Shown piece by piece: positions 50,554 through 63,403 of a stretch of DNA of 64,000 bases. Numbering within the stretch: the first letter of the stretch is position 1; each line of letters opens with the position of its first letter. Origin of the DNA: Cyanoderma ruficeps (lineage: Eukaryota; Chordata; Aves; Passeriformes; Timaliidae); the NCBI GenBank assembly GCA_008694505.1, contig VZDJ01000594.1:8313746-8377745 (forward strand), given 5' to 3'. Both the position numbers and the translations under genes were made by a program. The notes beneath the pieces were generated by a model. The model did no database searches, was not told the origin of the DNA, and saw only the letters and a program-made list of their open reading frames with translations.

Positions 50554-51615
50554 GTAAGTTCTTGTGAGCCCATCTGCACTTTGGAAACTGTGGCTCAGCT
50601 TCTTTAAGCTGTCAGAGGGTGCCTACTACATAATTTTCATTTGACTTCTCAGTGCAGATTAATTCTGATTCCTACCTCTGAGAATGAAGTGGTGTGTGAT
50701 AGCTGGCAAGCCACTTTCTGCATCATTTTCCCTTCTGACATATTGGGTTTTGTTGTTTGTGTAGCTAAAACCACTTCAATTCCTTTTGTACACTGGCCTG
50801 TTCTGTACTCAGGTTTTTATTAGTGCTTGTATTTAATACAGGCTATCAGTGGGTTTATTGTTGTTGTTCTGCATTTAGTTTTCAATTTCTACACCCCAAA
50901 TTTGAAGATTTTTTTGAGTACAAACCAATTCTGTGCAGCAAAGTGAATAAAAAGAAAAGGGAAGGAATGAGAAGAGTGATTTGCTAAATTCAAGACCATG
51001 TCCCAGTGACAACTTATTTTAAGCTTGTAGGCAGTGTCTTACTGGTCTGGTTGAAATTTTTCTTGGGTCTAGCAAATCCTGTCGTCAGTTCTAATGTTTT
51101 CACCTGTTTTTAAGTTATGTTCTGGATCTATGTTCACATTCATGCGATTTTTCTCCGTTTGCTGTGCATGAAGTTAAACCAGGACACCCAAGATAATTTC
51201 TTTCTGTCTCATGAGAGACCTATAAACTGCATCCTTAAATCACACTGTTTCTCAGGGAGAGGGACTGGAAGAAGACAGGCAAGAGGAGAGAATTATCCAT
51301 CCTCTTCTTTGTGCTGAGCTCTCTGCTAATATGTTGCATACACTTCTACTGATGGGCTGCAAATGCTGGATTCTGGCATAGAAAATCACCACCTAAAACA
51401 GAGCTTGAGGCCCGGCAATGCCTGCCTTGGAGATGAGAGAAGAATCCCTTCTTTATACCAGTCCACTGCTCAAAATGATTTCTATCTCCCAATAAAACAT
51501 TTCACTGTGGTTAGCTCAGCCATGTCATCTAAGCATACTTGGAAAAAGGTTCTAAGTGGTAAAGCTAATTTCATCAATTTCAGTTAAAGGAACTGTTTTC
51601 ATTCTCGTTTTCAAG
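50554..51615 (+). other. Intron 8 (about 1.1 kb)
   Basis: Unremarkable AT-rich intron bounded by GTAAGT and CTCGTTTTCAAG. No repeats or additional exons were recognised. Confidence 0.85.
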
Positions 51616-51750
51616 GGCCTAAAGTAGAAGAGGTTGCTCCGTGCTTTTCCAGCGTCTTGAAAGGATGCACTGTGAGCGAAGGGCAAGACTTTGTGCTGCA
51701 GTGCTGTGTGGGAGGGGTCCCTGTGCCCCACATCACATGGCTTCTCAATG
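51616..51750 (+). CDS. MYLK: MYLK coding exon 9 (residues 511-555, first half of Ig4)
   Basis: It encodes RPKVEEVAPCFSSVLKG, then CTVSEGQDFVLQCCVGG, then VPVPHITWLLN. This begins the fourth I-set domain, with B-strand Cys540 and core Trp552. An extra Cys541 follows directly, where chicken has Tyr as I remember it. It enters and exits in phase 1 (135 nt). The donor ATG|GTAAGG (51751) is only moderate, while several better consensus donors lie about 200-435 nt downstream in a tandem array. Confidence 0.97.
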
Positions 51751-54700
51751 GTAAGGAATCCCCTGCTCTGCAACACCTACATGAACGCACTGACACCCCA
51801 AAGCGCGCTAAATCACCTTCGTACAACCCGCTGGGACACCTGAGGAAAACCCTTTACAGGAGCCCCGAGAGCACCAAGGGCGCGCTGGGCTGGGCCTGTG
51901 GGGCCGCAGTTCTGCAAAGTGGCCAGCAGGGTGCGCTGGAGGCACGGCTGTGCCAGGTGAGTTACCTGGGCCGTGTCACACGGCTGTGCCAGGTGAGATC
52001 CCTGGGCCGTGTCACACGGCTGTGCCAGGTGAGTTACCTGGGCCGTGTCACACGGCTGTGCCAGGTGAGATACTTGGGCTGTGTCACACAGCTCCTCGCA
52101 GCACTGTGTCACACGGCTGTGCTGCTGGTGGTGGCATCACTGAGCCAGGTGAGTTACCTGGGCTGTGTCACATGGCTGTGCCAGGTGAGATACCTGGGCT
52201 GTCACACGGCTGTGCTGCTGCTGCCCTGTGCTGAATCCTGTGCTGCCCCCACACCTCTGGCACAAGTTTCTGCTCTGAGCACAATGTTTTGGCATCATGA
52301 TCCTGCAGAGACAGTACCTGCCCTGATGACACAGCTGAACAGTCAAGTTTCCTTAACTTCCTCTTAATATCAGAGATAGGCCCAAAGTGTTTTGCTTCAA
52401 TTCTAAACAATTTCAGAAATCCAGGCACTACATGCTTTGGCTAAGGAGTCTTTTCATTTAGACTCATATCTGTAAAACACTAGAAAAATTTATTCAGCTT
52501 AACTCTTGATCATCTCTTTTACTCCTGAAGTGCAGTTGATTTTTTTTCTTCCCAGACTCTCCCAGGCTATCTATCTTTGTGTGTGTGTGTGGTTACAAAG
52601 AATAGCATACTTTGCCATAAAGATGTTTGCTCCAGGATTATTTTAAAATTAATTATTTGCACATGATCTCTTTTTTCCTTTAGCTATTCAGAGTAAATGG
52701 GCTAACTGAAAAAGGTGGCAGGGCAAATGAACCGTGACCTTGAGATTGTTATGTTCCCACAGCCTGGGCTGGTCCCCTTCCCAATAACTCCATGTCTAGA
52801 ATAGAAAGGCCAGTTCTTTATTTACAACACGAAACATGTGAGCAAAGGTTCTGACACTCTCCCGTTGGACATAATTTGTTTTTCTGTCTGAGGGTTATGC
52901 TGGCTGAAATCCTTCCTTGCAGATGTGAGTAGAATCCCCGTTTGGCTGTGCAAGAATTGCTTTGCAGCTCAGGAGCAACTCTGAGTCAGTCATTTCATGT
53001 TCATATTCCAAGGTACCCTTGTTCCCAGTGTACCCTTAGACACTGACTGATGTAGTTATACTCAGTTATCTTCACATACAGAGCATCTTCCTGTCTCAGA
53101 TGACTGGCTTTGGGTTGATTTTCAAATGACTTACAGCTCATCAAGCACAGATATATGGTCTCCATTTATGTAGCCTTGTTCTAATCAGAACACTGTTGTC
53201 TCCTGGAAAACAAAGCCTAGAGATAAATAAGCCACATGTTTCTGTGATGCACTGTGCCCCCCTGCCTTTTTTCAGGTAGTTTATTTTATATTGACCATTC
53301 TTCCCACTGAATTCATATGTCTGCCCCTGTTCAGGTGTAATGATGTTTACATTGCATCTAAGCTTTTAACTGCAATTGGCTAGATATCACAATGTAGGTG
53401 GGTTTTTTTTCTTTTTTAGTTAGCTGGATTTCAAACCATTAGGGTTCTGTAAGTGAGAGTCAGTGCATTAAGTCTGCTCTTAAATCAAATGGCAGTGATG
53501 AGTCTGTGTAACAGAAGCACAAGAAACTCTCATAATAATAAAAATTAGACACATCATATTTTACTCAGAAGACACAAGCACACGATTTTCATTCCAGGCT
53601 GCTGAAACATATCACTATAGTTTAAAGCTTTTCTGTCTTGCACAGGATTGTGAGACATAACTGTTTATATACCATTTTGATACAAACGCAAAAGGATTAT
53701 AAACAGTTGTTTAATGTTGATAATTCCATGTACACTCCTAGGGTTATTATTTTACTTAAGGATCAGATCGGCTGTTTGTGATACTCACTTGAATGCAAAC
53801 ATTTCCTTCCTGTCTACCACCTATCTCCATACTACAAACCCCTCATATTTATTTATATCTCTGATCAAATAAAGGAGAAAGTTGTGGAATATTACTCCAG
53901 GCAGACATTACAGTGCTTTTGGCAAAATGACATGGTGGAGTCTGTCATCAACTGGCTACAGTATATTCACAGTATATACTTGGAGGAGGGCAGACCAATT
54001 CTGTTTTAAAAATAAAAGGTGTATTCGCATCTGCTCTCCATGTCTGGAATATAAAACTCTTTATATTCACAACTGAACTTTGCTAGGACAGAGGAAAAGG
54101 CAATATGCTGTGAGCAATCCCGCTACAGTTCAAAATACAGCACTTTTGCAGAACTCTATAGGAATAAAAATCACATGGAACAGGATGGATAAAGTTCACT
54201 AGAAAATATCAAATGCAAATTGTCTTCCAAGCATGACAATGATAGCAAACCAGAATTAATTTGAGCAGAATAATAAGGAAAGAAAATATATCTTGGTGAA
54301 ATAATGGATGTGAAGACCAGGTTATGAATCATAAGAAACAGAAGGCTGCTTTGAGAAACAAATAAGAACAAAAAAGGAAGGCAGCAGAACCTGGCCATCC
54401 CTTGATGGACAGGCTGCGTGATGTCCCGTTTGCCTTCCCCAATCTCCAAGATATTTTCCTTCTCCAATCTCACCACCTGAGAACTGAAAGCCTTGCAACA
54501 GCTTCTTGTACAATGCTACATCCAAGTACTACTTTAGATACCAAGAATATTTATCAGCTGTGACTACATACCAATTCAAAACATCTTCCAAGCATTACAC
54601 AGGTTGACCTCTCCTTCAGGTCAAGTGAGACAACAAATAGGTGATATATATTCTGCATTGTCTGTAATTACTTCTTACCATCTGTAAGGGTGAATAGTTT

Positions 54701-57310
54701 TTCCATATTCACAGAGACAAATAAGAGCTACCTGACTGAACTATGAATTTTATCCCAGCTCTTACTCTTCTCTGCAAATCTACCATTAAAGCTTTTTTCC
54801 CAACTTTTTCAAGATGGTTCTTTTCTCCATTTGTTCTCCCTCTATGTTTTATTTAAGTTTCTTTCTGAAATTTCACTGATTTACTGCCAGCTTCCCTGAA
54901 AGTAAAATTCTTGTGTTTTAGTTCTGTCCTCACCAAAGCCTTATAAATAACTTCTTGTGCTCTCAGTAACAATATTTCACAGTGTAACTCCAACTTACTT
55001 TATCTTTTAAAAATACTTCTAGCTAGCTTCTTTTTCAATTGCAGGAATAAATATGATTGCTTTAAGTAGCTTTTTATTCATATTGCTTTCTGTGTGTTTT
55101 TTTTTCTCCCAAAGTTTAATTGAACTTCTTTCTGCTGAATTTAAGAACAACATGACGATGACTTTAGCATAACAATTCTCTGAGTAGTGTTTGGTTTTAG
55201 GATAGCTTTGTGAATTGTCCAGAAAGCTTTTAATAAATGGGCCAGGGGAAACTTTCCTTTCTTCAGGCATAACATGCCAGGAGAAAGGTATTTTTTGTTA
55301 TTGTTCCTGCTGCCAAGCTGTCCTGGAGATTTGACTGTTCTGCCTCTGGAGAAGGGAACGTTTCACTACTGGGAGAGTTGTTTTTATTACATCAAAATAT
55401 AAGTACTGTGGATGTAGCTTAGAATCTTGCTGCAGGTTATTCCTAAGGGCTGATATGCTTATGTTCTTTTTCTGGGGTCTAATGAAAAGGCTGTTCTGTG
55501 AGTGAATTCACTATTTTTTGACTAATGCTAAAAAATGGCCAGTTTTGTTGGGAGCTGAAGTGAATAAGAGCCCTGGCAAAATTTAAGGACACGGTAAAGA
55601 AGTCTTCAGTTTGCTTTTCTATGCAGAGCACTTACCCTGTTCATCTGGTTACTTACAACAGAAATACAAAGGCATTGTTCTGCTTTTCATGAAGCAGCTT
55701 TTATCCCGGGTGTGTTTCTGATATGGCATCTGGCATTATTTATCACCACTAACAATTTCAATGTCAGAATGCCAGACAAGGACCCTGTCAGGTTAGACAT
55801 TCTATAGTTGGACCAGGGCAGTCCAGTGCCCTTTGCCCTCTAACAGAAAGCTTTGTCTGCTTGGGCTTGAGCTCTACCTGTACTTATTTGAATGTATTAC
55901 TATTCCCAGATGCAGAAAAGCCGTGGTTTAATGTAATAGTTCCAACAGTCTGTGTGTGACTGAGTGAAAATGAGCTCAGAGCAGCCAATAATTAGAATAT
56001 GTGACCTGTGACGAAGGTTGGAGAGATTTTATTCTAAAATTCTTCTGGGTAGTTGATTAAGTATTCACCCCAGTTTTCCACACAATAGAAAATTTGCTAA
56101 CTTAACAGATGGCTTATAAGCAAAGGATGAAGATCATCTACCATATTTTATAATATTTGCAAGTATTGGATGATGCTGATTTTGGCACATGTTTGTATTT
56201 CAGAATGAAACTTTATATGCATGTAGATGGTGCACAGATAATAATTGCCTTCTGAGTTGGCTTCCTTTGAAAATCAGAGATGAGAGAAAAATCTGTCCCG
56301 TCATTTAATTTATCCTGCTCATAGTGCAGAACTGGTTCTTGAAAACCAGAGCTGGGTCCTTTAAAATTATTTTGGTAATGAAATAAATTTCCATCTTTTT
56401 TGATCACAAACTTCCAAGAAACAGACATCTTCAAATCAGTCCTGCACAATTTCTCTGCTGTTTCATCCTCTTCTCTTAGATGACCATGATTTCTATTTCC
56501 AGCATGATGTTTATGCACAGGTATAAGGCTGTCTTAAGTATTGCATACACTGGGAAAGCAACCAGAGATGAGTCAGTAGTGGAAACTATTTAATATTGGG
56601 AAAACAGATTGCAGAAGCATTTCAGAAAGTGAGGCTGAGACTGATGATGATTCCTGAAACAAGAGCAAGACAACTTTGAACCATCTATACTAATATTTTA
56701 GCATGTCAAACCAATTCAAGGAACCAGTTTCTTTAAATGAACTTCTTTAATAGTCACTTCACCACAGATGAGACTGCACCCTTCTGTTACTGGCCATACT
56801 GTAGTGCAGATTGACTGCTTCAGTAAAGGAGCTTCTTGACTCCCTTGCAGATTTTACTGTCTCTATTGGAATGTTTTCCACTACAAAGTACCCCTTGGAG
56901 GACTTCAAGTGCTTCTCCATGCCCAACAGATTTTGCACATCTAGCTTCATCTGCATTTTGTCTAGTTTCAGGCAAATTACAGGATAGAGACCATGTCTGA
57001 AGCAAACACACATTTCTTGTCTTATCCACCTCAAAGAGAATCAAAAATAAACTTTTGTCCTTTTGCTGCTACTCAAGATAGCACACAGTGAATCTGGTGA
57101 TGAGCTTTGTGTGACAGCCATGTCGTGCTTTGTGCTTGGGATGCTGCTGGTTGTAGTCACTAGAGAGCAGTGGCTGTGCACAGAGTGGGGTTTGGCTCTG
57201 CACTTTCATAGGCTGGCTGGTGTCAGGCATCCAGATTTCACTGAAAACTAACGTGCTTTTGAAATTTGTGGCTGACGTATTAAGTCAATTCTCTCCCTTT
57301 TTGTCTGCAG
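51751..57310 (+). other. Intron 9 (about 5.6 kb)
   Basis: The first about 617 nt are GC-rich and remain open in the exon 9 frame until a stop at 52365-52367. They contain the minisatellite at 51941-52215. The rest is ordinary AT-rich intron with a short GT run near 52579-52591. The long stretch from 52400 to 57300 shows no recognisable exon or transposon. It ends in CCTTTTTGTCTGCAG. Confidence 0.85.
51941..52215 (+). repeat. 36-bp minisatellite carrying consensus splice donors
   Basis: The unit is GTGAGTTACCTGGGCCGTGT followed by CACACGGCTGTGCCAG. Donor-like GT dinucleotides fall at 51957, 51993, 52029, 52065, 52149 and 52185, spaced 36 bp except for one 84-bp interval holding degenerate units. 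Units alternate between GTGAGTTAC and GTGAGAT(A/C)C types, giving a 72-bp higher-order repeat. Each unit includes CAG|GTGAGT or CAG|GTGAGA and the mini-palindrome CCGTGTCACACGG (or variants). Because 36 is divisible by 3, both strands have long open frames with a 12-residue repeat (LCQVSYLGRVTR on +). These are unlikely to be genuine proteins. Confidence 0.95.
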
Positions 57311-57463
57311 ACCAGCCAATTCAATATGCCCATTCCACCTTTGAAGATGGAGTTGCAAAACTGACTGTCCAAGATGCCCTACCAGAAGATGATGGAATTT
57401 ATACCTGTCTGGCTGAAAACAACACAGGACAGGCATCTTGCAGTGCTCAGGTCACAGTCAAAG
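57311..57463 (+). CDS. MYLK: MYLK coding exon 10 (residues 556-606, second half of Ig4)
   Basis: Two bases complete Asp556, then QPIQYAHSTFEDGVAKL, TVQDALPEDDGIYTCLAE and NNTGQASCSAQVTVK follow, finishing the fourth Ig domain. Cys588 in the DxGxYxC motif pairs with Cys540 of exon 9. It is phase 1 at both ends (153 nt), with acceptor GTCTGCAG and donor GTGAAT (57464). The next expected sequence (EKKSSKKAEG... in chicken, as I remember it) is not in the remaining 6.5 kb, so the coding sequence continues beyond the window. Confidence 0.97.
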
Positions 57464-60400
57464 GTGAATATCTCACACTACTGTAATTACTACAAACATA
57501 TAATCTTTTTTAACTAAAATAACTTTGGATCCTTAACAGAGGTGGTTGTAAGTGGATTCCTTGTTTCTGCCAAGCTTTTGTCAGCCGGGTATCTCTTCTC
57601 CCCCTTGGAGGTGTGTGCAGCTGGAGTGCTTAAGGACTGTGTAGTGTAAAGTAATAAGCACATTTTAGAAAAAGGTATTAGTGCTTTGACCTTCCCAAGG
57701 GCTTAGTGTACAGAGCAGTGAGGCTGTTCTGGAAAAGGTTTACCAGTGTAAGAAAGGACTGGGACTGCTGAAGAAAAAAATAACTGCAGTGTCACCAATA
57801 TCAGAGAATGTTACAGGGAGGAGGCAGATGCTACTCCTTTCTCCCAAAAGGCAGAGCACACACCAGTGCCAGGGACTGCAGTTATGATAGTAAATGCCAA
57901 TATTCTTGTTCTGTTATCAGGATTTATCAGATATAATTCTGAACAGGCATCTATCAGCTAACTGGGAACTGTATAACTCTAAATAAGTGGAATTTTGGTA
58001 GTGAAAGTACCAGAAGAACATTTTAGTAAGCAATTGAGGTGACCTGTTTTCTCATAAAACTGCGTGCTGATTTGACAGAATTGATTTGTTCAAGAAAGCC
58101 ATAATTCTGTACTAGAATCTCAACAAACACAATCTAAAAGACCAGAGTTCAAAATGAAGACAAGAGATGACAGAATTCCATGGACAAATTCAACAGTGAG
58201 GTAGAATCAACCAATAGCATGGTCTTTATTCTGTCAATCTCCCCTGGCATCAGTCTGTACATGTGTTTTGTTTCATGGCCTGGATATTATCCCCTCCTGC
58301 CTCTCTCCTCAATCCCTCTCCCTCAGACTCTCCCCCCCTATACAATCAAGCCTGTATTTGGTATTTTTCACCTGCAAATTATTTTTCCCCAGAGTTAAAA
58401 TAGTTTGTCACTGCCTGTCCAACAGACGGCTGAGTGACAGCTGCCAAGGGAACTATTCCTTTTGTTTATGACTAAATAATACCTGCCCTAAATTTGTACA
58501 CTCATTTTGGTGGGAAATGTAGCCTGATCCCTGGGATTTCAAGATTTATGGTTGTTTACCAGTGTCCTGGGGTGTTTGTCTACAGCTCTTTAGTGCTATG
58601 CCTGCCCCTATTCTGTCTGTATGACAAGGCTAAAAGAAAAACAAAGTAATTCTGACAAACCTGCGAGTTAATTTCTTGATCACCAAATTGAAAATACAGT
58701 CATCCCCTCTTCATCCTCCCCTCCTGAAAAATGGCATGCAGTAAGAAAACATCAATTTAAAATAAGCCTGAAACTAATCTGTTTTCAGTTATCATTTATG
58801 ATTTCTCTGAAGCCTTTCCTCTCCATTAGCTAAGGGCCAATAAAGAGTGGTCCATCTCATGGCAGGTGTTTTTGACCTGGGGCTTTCTGATCTTTGACTG
58901 GGACTCAGAAACCAAAGGGACAGTCCCCTCTTACTGGGTATTTCTGAGTTATTTCAGGGCTGACAGGCAATGCTAACGTGGGAGCAGTAGTGAGTGAGCC
59001 TTTCCCTGGGCTCTGCTGAGCTATTTCAGGCCACGCAGTCACTGTTGCACTTTGTTGGATTCCTCTTGCACTTTACACAATCTGGGGCTAGAAGGCTGCA
59101 TTGCCACCATCATGGGGATGAGTTACTCTCATCTGCATCCCATTCTATCTTCTAGGAGTCATGGAGAAGGGAGGGGGAAGAATAAGAGCAGAATTAAGAA
59201 CATACATGACAGGCTGTAAAACTACATGTTCAATATTTTTACAGTTTTAGCTATCCTGTCTTCTTCTTCCCTAAGACTCATTATGTCCCTGCTGACTTGA
59301 GGATTACAGTAACTTTCCCCAAAACTCAGCTCAATGTGGATTTTTTCTGCCAAAGATAGTACCAAATTTAAAATCTAATTTCCAAATCTCTTATCTGTTT
59401 GTGTATATTTTTCCATCAGAACCTCTATCAAAACCTTATTGGCATTAGAGTTCTCTGAGTCTCTGAATGCTGCTACTTAAGGCTTCTCTAAATGCTTGGC
59501 CTGTGCAAACAGATTATAACAGAAAATGGTTGCTTGTGCAGAAAGGGAGAAAATTTCAAAAATCTTCTCCTGACCAAACACTGCTTTTTGGAATAAAGTC
59601 TGTAAAATCGTTTCTGAATTTTAACCCATCTTTATCCAGGTCCTTTTTGTCTCCAAGACGATTTAAGGATGTCAAGTTTCCTGCAGTGCTCAATTTGTTC
59701 ATTCACTGTTAGAGAAATATTTTCCTTTTGTATGTGAGAAGCAATCCGTATTTAATCCAAGAAGGCATGGATGTTCTTGGCATATCATCTGTATCAGACC
59801 AGTGTCAGAATCCAGCTTTTCCTTAACTTGCTTCTGTGGACACATCACTGTCTAGGTCTGCATTTCACTTCATGCTGCCATTTTTAGCTCTGCTATTCTG
59901 CTGCAGCAGGAATCTCATGAAGGGGCATATCTACTCTGATCACTGGGGACATTTTACCTGGAGTGAATAGCCTATCTTAACAGTAAAACTCAATTTTATT
60001 TTTCTCAATGAAATTCAGCTCACAGATAACTCAGAAAAGTTAGCAGCAAGGATAGTGAGTGTCAAACTGTTCAGTTCACATCTGAATTGTAGTACAAGAT
60101 GATCCTTAACCTGCTAGTAGGTCACAGCTGTTATCTAGCCAAATATCGTGTTTTCTAATCAAATTCTGTGCATTCTTTGCCTTTTTGATGGTCTATTACC
60201 TTGTTTTTGTGAAAGGAAAATATTGTAGGAAGCCTTTTAAAGGTCCTTTGCCCAACAAAGGGTTACTGTTCCAAGTCCAGTTAAATATAAGAGTAGGATT
60301 TTTTCCAGTACTTTCAGTATGATTTGCATTAGGCCCTGGATAATTATCTAAGCTAATTGTGGCATAACTTTCCTTCTAAGTCATCAGTCTGAGATTCATT

Positions 60401-60647
60401 TATGGTTGTCTTTTTCTTCCTTATGATTAAGCAGGATAAATTCTGTCTAGCACTGGGCAACCTCAGTATTACTCCTTTGTTTTGTATGGAAAACAGTGAA
60501 GGAACTTAGTTGTTTGTAGGAGGCTTTTTGCACTGCGCCCAAAAAAGTCCCGCATTTCATATGGATGGGATTCATATAGAAATGCAATTGTCTTTAAAAA
60601 GTCAAAATCATCAGTCTTCTGCTTATTTAAAGTGAGAAATTACCATA

Positions 60648-60690
60648 TTCAGATCACTTCAGATCTCTCTACTTAAGTAAGTGATCTGAA
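60648..60690. repeat. Perfect 12-bp inverted repeat, 19-nt loop
   Basis: TTCAGATCACTT (60648-60659) and AAGTGATCTGAA (60679-60690) are exact reverse complements. The spacer itself begins with another CAGATCTCT-like word. Pairing does not extend outward. Confidence 0.88.
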
Positions 60691-63312
60691 GGCTGAGCAG
60701 ATTGGGGTAGATCCATTAGGTACTCTGGGGAGAAACTGAGTCAATCAAGGTGAAGCTAATTTTGGCCTTGTAAAGGACTAAGTAGACGAGGCTGAACCCT
60801 GACAGCCATCCCTCTGTCAGCAGTTTCTCAAAGCTGACACACAGGTAGAGATGAACTAGAGACTGAGCAGTGCTCCCTGCAAAAAAACAGCTTAACAAAT
60901 GTCTTCACCACAGGAATTATTTCTAACAGAACCTCCCAGTGAGTGGGGTACACTGGTAAATGCTGGATCAATTGGCCTAGTGCATGTAATCCTGAGAGGT
61001 GAGAAACATCGTTCAGTGTTACTCAAACACTCAATTATAGATATTTCTGAAATAGTACCATTTGCTACTCACTATAGGATTTGTTTTTTCTTATGTATTG
61101 TTTTATAAATGCAGGAAAATCAAAATTTGTGAGGCTTTGGGGCTGATGCACATTTTATTTTTAAAGTTTTTAAACAACATGTGCATGACTGATTTCTTCC
61201 TGTTATTGTATGTGCAAGCTATTGCACATACATTTGGTGTTCACAATTTCACATTTCATATTAAAGTTTTCTTATTGTTCTATGATATGAAAATAAGTAT
61301 ACAAGCCATTTTTAAATACACCAGGCATCCTACTTAAAAAACAAACAAACCAACCAGCTCTTAACAGGGATATCCAGGGTACATTCAGGTCACCCGAAAT
61401 ATATGGTGATTATATACTGATGGGGATTGCAGATACTCAGGTTTATTTATGAAGTTATTAATGAGGCTATGAATAAATTATGATGTTATTTATTATGAAT
61501 TTATTAATCATTTTTACCAGGGTGGTTGAATATTTTAATCAGGTATTTTATGAATAGGAAACCGAGGTGAGGAACAGTTAATTGACTCCGGTGTACATGT
61601 GCAGTGAGTTGGTGTTACTGTTTTGCTGATGTTGTGACAGTCAGAGCATGAAAGCAAGATAGATGGAGGTAGTAACTGGTATAGCTGGAAGGTAAGGCCA
61701 GCTCCCAGGAATGGTGACAGTTCTTCAGGACTGCCTCATTCCTGAGATAAGCCTTCTGATGTGTGGTTGTCTGTCAGTTGACTAATCACTGACAAGGAGT
61801 TACAGGTCAGGTCCACCTGTAGAAAAAATGTGTCCAGGGGATATTTAATTACCTGACATTCACACCAATACCTGAGGGTGCTACATACGATTATGGACTG
61901 CAGGGAGAGTGGGAATAGGTGTGAGCTCTGTTGTGCCAAACCACATCAATTCTGCATGTGGAAAACTTCGCTCATTTTGCAAAAAGACTCTGCATGTCAG
62001 AGGGGTAGGGATTGCCTGCTTCAGCTTTCTCTAGGTATGGTACCAAGCTAGAGCTCTTGCTATGGCTCCTAGTAGAATGTCCTTTGTCTTGCAGTTCTGC
62101 AGTAAACAACAAACAAAATACCTGACCCACTGCATGCTCCTTGATATTTCTCCAGCCTCCGTGCACCAGGCAGCAGCATCACCGGTGGTTTCCTAAGATG
62201 GAGCACGTGAGGTGTGGGCAGGGAGAGCAGCAGGGCAGGCTGGCAGCCATGGTGTTTCTGTGGGCTCTAATGCTCTGCAGCCACACATTTTGCTGATGCT
62301 TGTTTTCTGCACGTTGTTGTTTGTTTCTTTCTTTCTTTTTTAATACAGGCCTAATACTCTTCATAAGCAAACACTATTCAGCAGATAGTGCTGCTCCTGT
62401 TTATTGGCTCTTGACCTCATTTCTCTTTCCCTGCCAGCAGTGCATTTCCCTGGACTCACATCTGTTCCCCTTTCTCCCCCAGCACTTTTTGTTCTTGTTT
62501 TTTTTTCCCAGCACAGCCTCCCCAGTGTAAGTGTCTATGTTGGGAAGGCTGTAGCCCTTCCAAGCCGATTACTGTAGTCATTCATTGATCACTGGGTGAG
62601 CAGATTAGAGCCACCTGAAAGCCTGTCACAGTCCCTGCTGTAACCAGTTTATCAGAGCTGCAGAGGGAGATGCTTTCTGAAAAACCAGTTTGTTTTGTTC
62701 CTGTCACTCTTCCATCTGGCGTGAGTGGGACCATAAAATATAACCAGGTGGAAGAAAACCTTTCAGGTAGGAATCTTTTCCTTCAGTCATGAGAGATGCT
62801 GTCTTCAGGTCGTGGGTTGTTTTTCTTTCTGTCTCAGACTGACCCTTCTCAGACATTAATCGTTTAAAGAAGGTTATCACTACAGTGAGCAGCCTCTCTT
62901 TGAAGACTTAATTGAGAGGCCACAGCTGAGTTTCTCTGAGATCCATATTTCTGCCAAAGGTAAGCGAAGAACAGTGTCTTACTTGCCAACACTGATGAAA
63001 TGTTTGTGACAGCTTTTCAAAGTCACTGCTTATTTGAAAGCATTTTGCTTTATTTCAACCAAAACATAAAGGACTGTAGATGACTTTACAAAATATGCCA
63101 GTCTAGTCCTATTAAATGTCCAAAAGACATTCCAGACCAGTAGCTGGGTGGAACCACTTGACAATGCAAGAATTGGTTTCAGAGCACTAAGTGAAAGGGA
63201 GAGGGTTTTTTTACTGTATTGAAAAGTCAGAGGTAAACTATCATGAGCATCAAAAAACTCTGTTCCAAAGCTTTCAAGAGTGCCCCAAAGACCTCAGTCC
63301 AGCACTCTGTAT

Positions 63313-63403
63313 GGTATAGCTATAACTACAGCTATATAACTATAACTATACTATAACTATATAACTATAACTATAACTATAGCTATAACTAATAGCTATA
63401 ACC
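63313..63403. repeat. CTATAA-type hexanucleotide microsatellite
   Basis: About 90 bp of tandem CTATAA units mixed with CTATAT and AGCTAT variants. It is probably length-polymorphic. It creates a spurious Ser-Tyr repeat ORF on the - strand. Confidence 0.9.

Noticed and set aside
51923..51936. CTCF-like CCAGCAGGGTGCGC just before the minisatellite
   Set aside because: It matches 13 of 14 consensus positions, but the mismatch is one of the core G positions, so binding is doubtful.
51813..52112. Antisense ORF with a repetitive CDTAQVTHLAQP peptide
   Set aside because: It is a by-product of the 36-bp tandem repeat (divisible by 3, GC-rich), not an independent gene.
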